Part shown: positions 61,001 through 64,000 of the stretch, piece by piece
How the letters are laid out: each line of letters starts with the position of its first letter
How positions within the stretch are numbered: the first letter of the stretch is position 1
Assembly: GCF_000471905.2 (NCBI RefSeq)
Contig: NW_006499848.1
Coordinates: 3,357,007 to 3,421,006, forward strand
DNA length: 64,000 bases
Source of the DNA: Amborella trichopoda
Taxonomy: Eukaryota > Streptophyta > Magnoliopsida > Amborellales > Amborellaceae
Reading direction: 5' to 3'
The notes under the pieces: model-generated
Told to the model about the DNA's origin: nothing
Databases searched by the model: none
The model's input: the letters and a program-made list of their open reading frames with translations, nothing else
Translations under genes and position numbers: made by a program

Positions 61001-61196
61001 GTCTGTGTGCCTGTGCCTGCTTATTTATATTTCAGCCATTTACATTCGATGTCTCATAAGAATTTGATATTTTCAGGTCAGTGCTCGGCTATCATCTGGG
61101 CGTGATGTCCTAAGTCAAACTATCAAGGTGGAGGTTTATGCTCCATTGAGGATTAATCCAAGGGATGTGTTTCTTGTTCCCGGTGCATCGTATGTG
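36802..61196 (+). CDS. GP210: Nuclear pore complex protein gp210/NUP210 (5' two-thirds; continues off the right edge)
   Basis: Encodes the pore membrane glycoprotein gp210, a largely lumenal protein that helps anchor the nuclear pore in the nuclear envelope; the Arabidopsis orthologue (GP210/EMB3012) is essential for embryos. Nineteen exons give 1205 codons with every junction in phase: 36802-37046, 38122-38387, 38685-38860, 39130-39346, 40670-41016, 43019-43198, 43305-43443, 43574-43722, 53216-53327, 53480-54075, 54260-54383, 54497-54777, 54875-55006, 55119-55181, 57104-57295, 60179-60238, 60332-60400, 60586-60732, 61077-61196. A hydrophobic segment at residues about 23-48 is a probable signal peptide. 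Family blocks include VEYRLQGTDGCFSWSWDHHD, LVPGTGIDIFLVGGPERW and VYAPLRINP. The next expected exon is not found before 64000. The frame is open throughout, so the gene appears functional. Confidence 0.93.
37671..37861. repeat. 99-bp tandem duplication in gp210 intron 1
   Basis: The unit starting tagcctctagcttattacat at 37671 is repeated at 37770 with almost no differences, so it is recent. It does not touch a splice site. Confidence 0.93.
38122..39346 (+). CDS. GP210: gp210 exons 2-4
   Basis: Exon 2 (38122-38387) encodes SWDHHDILYVQPEYNGTSHC and SRIQIFHHSVKLDLDGLA, the best conserved N-terminal blocks; NGT is a potential glycosylation site. Exon 3 (38685-38860) gives FSSLAGLRFMW. Exon 4 starts at 39130 (GVGSDLYVVRGIGIGHE). 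The intron between exons 3 and 4 is an internal 141-bp duplication described separately. Confidence 0.9.
38861..39141 (+). repeat. 141-bp tandem duplication of gp210 intron 3 including both splice sites
   Basis: GTGTAAGTGGAT at the exon 3 donor (38861) recurs at 39002, and the acceptor with tgtaGGGTGTG at 38989 recurs at 39130, both exactly 141 bases apart. The true intron is taken as 38861-39129, because inclusion of the 13 nt between the inner acceptor and inner donor would shift the frame. Confidence 0.92.
40670..43722 (+). CDS. GP210: gp210 exons 5-8 with a BIG2-like Ig module
   Basis: Exon 5 (40670-41016) encodes HIWSVVNSSVALVDPLMGIA. Exons 6 and 7 (43019-43198, 43305-43443) continue the lumenal repeats. 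Exon 8 (43574-43722) contains YRWFSSDKGIVSVSASGYVQ followed by AKRPGQAIIKVES, a bacterial-Ig-like (BIG2) module typical of gp210, at about residues 524-573. Exon 8 ends in phase 0 at the 9.5-kb intron 8. Confidence 0.9.
41085..41400. repeat. Diverged tandem duplication in gp210 intron 5
   Basis: Blocks near 41088-41220 and 41263-41400 share tgatttggttcatcaatgat / agatttggtgcactgatgat, a cattggttgatgt-type stretch, and ctttagtttgtgggcaattt / ctttaatttgcaggcaattt. The copies are diverged, hence older than the 99-bp and 141-bp duplications. Confidence 0.7.
44280..44722 (+). repeat. LTR-like repeat in gp210 intron 8 (contains the assembly gap)
   Basis: Begins TGATGCAGGAAGGAAA and ends near gcctccatca. 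It shares blocks such as aaatcaagccaagaaaaaga, tatgacattcaaccttttat and aagactctaaaatacccct with the copy at 61331-61926. Part is lost in the N run. Confidence 0.6.
44627..44677. other. Assembly gap (51 N)
   Basis: A run of N inside an LTR-like repeat in gp210 intron 8. Its length may not reflect the true distance. Confidence 0.99.
45024..49087 (-). pseudogene. LINE ORF2: endonuclease, reverse transcriptase and RNase H, broken
   Basis: Begins MIILSWNIRGLGQAQQKQVV at 49087, the start of an APE-type endonuclease with its Asn and, further on, FAFTETKLP. The reverse transcriptase shows ISLIPK..DFHPISLVNSTYK (about 47500) and the active-site motif HLQYADDTLVFY with YADD at 47041-47052. A zf-RVT-type segment (PPKIKIFTWLALSQRVLT) lies near 45900. 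RNase H follows at 45431-45024 (GVVLRDHLGTFVASVS, EAEAIALLEGL, REANQDANSLA). Frameshifts and stops interrupt it repeatedly. Confidence 0.85.
49150..51494 (-). pseudogene. LINE ORF1 (DUF4283-type nucleic-acid-binding protein), broken
   Basis: Starts at about 51494 (MVPQTVIPIPASSTAHLVEQ), stops at once, then continues in other frames. The DUF4283 core is visible as KGIERWAKELW, RRQKVWVMASDIPLHSW and FKSIGNACGSFIAMHW. The C-terminal half is long and rich in proline and serine, with a run of G on the plus strand at 50745-50758 that causes slips between frames. Confidence 0.75.
52029..52398. repeat. hAT-type MITE, 370 bp, perfect 8-bp target duplication
   Basis: Starts CAAAGTTTGAAAAAACAGGT and ends (inverted) CAGTGCTTAAAAAACGAGTG. 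GATATAAG flanks it exactly at 52021-52028 and 52399-52406. Rich in ccggtt/gaccgg motifs, with no transposase. It lies in gp210 intron 8, upstream of the LINE 5' end. Confidence 0.9.
53216..55181 (+). CDS. GP210: gp210 exons 9-14
   Basis: Exon 9 resumes with VVIEVLIPSSMVVLPSLPVE, directly continuing exon 8, which shows that the L1 between them is intronic. Exon 10 (53480-54075) is the longest (596 nt) and holds LYLVPGTGIDIFLVGGPERW. Exon 12 includes QAARGPGRIRVSPITVMNG. Exons 13 and 14 give VRATVVGIS and LRIVPESILLFFHPDAK. Confidence 0.92.
57104..61196 (+). CDS. GP210: gp210 exons 15-19
   Basis: Exon 15 (57104-57295) encodes RLSILGGTCDVVPV and VRDVGLSPP. Exons 16 and 17 (60 and 69 nt) encode VASLDWIKILLPEE and TINLEAGTDDGTVFDPSQ. 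Exon 18 is 60586-60732. Exon 19 (61077-61196) encodes SSGRDVLSQTIKVEVYAPLR and ends at VPGASYV in phase 0 before GTATGT. Confidence 0.9.
57490..58870. repeat. Repeat-rich insertion in gp210 intron 15, possibly an LTR
   Basis: Contains a GA microsatellite (58004-58040), a region with ctatatagaccttaaggccc, and a cacatgtgggcccccattgg block resembling 25030-25050 in the foldback arm. The order of blocks suggests a minus-oriented LTR of a related family, but the ends were not resolved. Confidence 0.35.
59225..59350. repeat. hAT-like MITE right-end remnant
   Basis: Dense in cggccggtttaccggttagg and ends attttgcgaacactg, the end style of the MITE at 52029. The left end and target duplication were not found. 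A/T-rich DNA upstream (58920-59220) may be its middle. Confidence 0.5.
60812..60895. repeat. CT/GT/CG dinucleotide microsatellite
   Basis: A tctctc run passes into gtgtgt (60842-60860) and then gcacgcacgc in gp210 intron 18. A peptide read through it is not real. Confidence 0.9.
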
Positions 61197-61330
61197 GTAT
61201 GTATGGGACTAGTATAATTCTTGACCTTGTCCTGAATCCCTTGATGTGCCATTGCCATGCATTTCTAATGATTTTACTAATGATGACAATTGTTCTATTA
61301 TGCAATAGTATTGCCATTTGTTTGATGATA

Positions 61331-61926
61331 TGATGCAGGAAGGAAAGATGGGAAATTAAATCTACCATTTTCCTGAACCTTAAACAATTAAAATCAGCAA
61401 TATTGGGTGAAGAACATGTCAGCAAATCAAGCCAAGAGAAGAAGAACTCTATTTATTCATAAAATAAAATTTATTTCAATAACATATGCCTCCCATAATA
61501 TGACATCCAACCTTTTATAAGCTTATGAAACCTTAATTAGCTTGAGATCCAAATAAATATTTAAGACTCTAAAATACCCTTACAACAATATAAAACTTCC
61601 AAAAATACCAATGTAAACAGTAGAGCGTGAACAGTTACTGTAAAGTAATGTGTGAACAGTAACTGTGAATAGTACCATGAATAGTAACCCTGTGGATTGC
61701 TCAAGGATTCAAACTTCCTTATCTTTCTTCCCCCCTCCTCTCTCTCTCTCTCTCTAAAATTATCCCTAGATTAAAAAAAAATAGTACCATGAATAGTACT
61801 TATGAATAGCAAATAAAAAAATATAAGACTTAAAATATTTAAAATAAATCCTAAAACTACAATCAAAATATGCAACCTTTAAAATTGAATTGAAGTTAAA
61901 AATAAGTATAATTTTACCCTCCATCA
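61331..61926 (+). repeat. LTR-like repeat in gp210 intron 19 (second copy)
   Basis: Begins TGATGCAGGAAGGAAA and ends ccctccatca. The 5-base flanks tgata and tgatc nearly match. Internal gaacagttactgt and gaatagtacc repeats are common in plant LTRs. No internal retroelement domain is attached, so it may be a solo LTR. Confidence 0.6.
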
Positions 61927-63125
61927 TGATCTATGTGATGGCTTCTTCCTTTTTTCATTCTTGGTCTCAGATATGCATTGGAAGTTTGGAATTTGATACA
62001 GGTTTTGGTGGTTAGAAACATGTCAAATTAGTGAAATCTCTAAAATTGCTAACATAGTATGCTTGTTTTATGTGGTGTTTTAAAACCTAGAACCATGTCG
62101 GGCTCTAAAAGGGCAAGACCGAGTTGGCTTGGTGTGTTCGCTCCTGGTTGAGAAAAGGGAGGGAAAAAAATAATACAAATTGGCCAAAAGATGGGAAAAC
62201 AATGAAATTTGAGGAAAGTTAAAAGAAATATTGTACGCATATGGAGGAAAATAAAATGAGGGTAATTGATGCACATATTTTTACTTTTTGAGAGAGAGGG
62301 TTCCAAGTAAAAAATCCAAAAAATAAAATGTGATAATTGAAACACCCGTGTCTTGTCGGTGTCCAAGAAACATGGGTATTCCAATTACCCTTATTTTATC
62401 TTTAGGATTTTTAAAAATAAAATGGCAAAATATGTTATTCAAACCCCATGTATTTTAGCTTATTTTAGAAGGCACCCATGAAATATTGGTGTTTCCATTA
62501 CCCTTTTTCATTTTTAAGAGTTCAAAAAAAGGTGAAATACAAGTAATCAATATGCTTGTATTTCACTGTTTTTAAAAGGCTCCCATGAATTATGGATATT
62601 TCAATTACCATTTTTCATTCTTAAGCGTTGTTTTAAACATGATCTGTGCAAGAGGGCTCGCATTGTCTTTTGGCCCTCTTGGAAAAAAACAAAGAAGCCA
62701 GAAATGTGCTGCGATTTTTTTCCATTTTTGCTTTGTTTTTTTTGAGGGGGGCGGGGGAGTGGTGGGAGTATATCTTATTTTATACATGGATATATAATGC
62801 CTAAAAAGACAAATTTGATGGTTTTCTTTCTTTCAAAAGCCTTGAAATTTATATTATAATGTAAAGAATTGTATTTTTATTCTTAAGTTTAGCGTAACAA
62901 TTAATACCTTTAATACTATAACCTATGCTGATTGAACACTAGATAAATTATTAGCTTTCAATACTCTGAAGTTCCCATTGCTCCTTGTGCTCTCCTTGAG
63001 AAAAGGTGTTTTCCATGTTTCCGAATATCATTTTGTAATATGAAATTCACTTAATTTCGTTTAGACATCTTATAACTCATATGTAGAGGACAACGATGTT
63101 ATATGTTATGGGGCACAAACTGTAA

Positions 63126-63800
63126 TCATCATTAGCATAATTCAATCCTTATTCCAGCTATTTGAGGTCAGCTACACGATTCTTGTTCTATCATTCTGCT
63201 CTATCCAGTAATTCAAAAAGCAAACCGCTTAGCGCCTAGGCGGCAGTCCTTGGGCGGCAGGCGCCCAGCCCAGGGAGGTCGCCCAAGGCCTGTGCCCCAC
63301 CAAGGGCGGAATTTGTTTTTTTCAAAGTTGATAAAAATTGATCAAAACATCATCCATTGATATTAGATATAATTTTTGATGTTTTGTAAATCTATTGGGG
63401 GGTTTTTTAGAAGATTTTGAGGCCTTAGAAGCATATTTGACTAGGCATCCTTTTTGGATTCGACTGGGCCGCCCAGGTTTTGGGCGCCCACCTAGGTCCT
63501 AGGTGCTGGGTGGCCTCGACCCCTCAGGCCGCCTAGGACCCACCAAACGCTTTTTGAAACTATGGCTCTATCAAAGGTCTTACTCTCATTCGATTCATAA
63601 TTCACTATATCTTTTCTCACTACTTCTATTCATGTTCTTTGGGCCTTTCCTTTGTCCTTTTAGAGCCTTCCACTTGAACCAAATCACCCCTCCTAACTAG
63701 TGTTGTTTTAGGTCGACGCTTTACATGACTAGACAATATATTTTCTCTCATTTTATCGCCTATTGGAGCTATCCCGATTTAATATGGAATAGATTATAAT
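63126..63800 (+). repeat. RTE-type LINE 3' end fragment, split by a MITE
   Basis: Contains ttgaggtcagctacacgatt, tctgctctatc, then after the MITE aaggtcttactctcattcga and ctcctaactagtgttgtttt. It parallels 30889-31560. No coding part remains. Confidence 0.6.
63206..63564. repeat. hAT-type MITE, 359 bp, GC-rich ends, perfect 8-bp target duplication
   Basis: Starts CAGTAATTCAAAAAGC and ends (inverted) CATAGTTTCAAAAAGC. GCTCTATC flanks it at 63198-63205 and 63565-63572. The ends are dense in gcctaggcgg-type motifs. It lies inside the RTE 3' fragment in gp210 intron 19. Confidence 0.92.
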
Positions 63801-64000
63801 GCATATTAAATTATGAATGACTGTACAAGATAATACATTGATTAGCAGAAGTTATACCCTCTATAGATACTCATAATTGGCATTGGTCACTTCTGTATGA
63901 TAAGTTATTTGAAGTAATTACCCATTTTCTAGAACATATGCAGTTCCTCCTGTATCTCTCAAGAATGACAATTCCATCTCATTAGAAAAAGATATCATTG

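Noticed and set aside
61970..62010. Possible gp210 exon after ttggtctcag at 61970
   Set aside because: The translation does not fit the block expected after VPGASYV, and repeats follow. The next true exon must lie beyond 64000.

Overview
This is nuclear DNA of a flowering plant. The evidence is long introns with GT-AG borders, two genes with clear plant orthologues, A/T-rich intergenic DNA (by eye), and a dense mix of Copia-, Ty3-, L1-, RTE- and MITE-type elements. A 51-base run of N at 44627-44677 shows it comes from a draft assembly. The species cannot be fixed from the sequence. There is no operon, CRISPR array, phage or bacterial feature.

Genes. (1) At the left edge, minus strand, is exon 1 (1158-1451) of a DTX/MATE efflux transporter; the rest lies left of base 1. 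(2) At 20736-29340, plus strand, is a complete 9-exon gene (372 aa by my splicing) for a short-chain dehydrogenase/reductase of the DHRSX-like group. (3) From 36802 to beyond the right edge, plus strand, are the first 19 recognisable exons (1205 codons, all junctions in phase) of the nuclear pore membrane glycoprotein gp210/NUP210. The family is about 1900 aa, so roughly the C-terminal third, including the transmembrane anchor, is missing.

Transposable elements fill the rest. The region 1.5-20.7 kb holds a deleted Copia element (5170-8114, ATCCC target duplications) nested in the end of a 237-bp MITE, and a gag-only Ty3-type element (12294-15483) with a duplicated left LTR. It also holds several MITE families, one nested in another, and a 3-copy 100-bp minisatellite. 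Intron 1 of the reductase gene carries a 3.2-kb foldback made of two head-to-head LTR-plus-primer-site units. The 29.3-36.8 kb intergenic region holds hAT-type MITEs, RTE LINE 3' ends, a tRNA-related SINE-like insertion and more MITEs. Intron 8 of the gp210 gene (9.5 kb) contains a near full-length but decayed L1 LINE in antisense. Introns 8 and 19 of that gene carry two copies of the same LTR-like repeat.

The three genes show no functional link. I saw no new enzymatic or defence system. The most unusual structures are the inverted-LTR foldback in a transcribed intron, the 141-bp duplication of a whole gp210 intron with both splice sites, and the nested insertions whose target duplications give a relative order. 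Splice models were made by eye from splice consensus, reading phase and recalled family similarity; no alignment or search was run.
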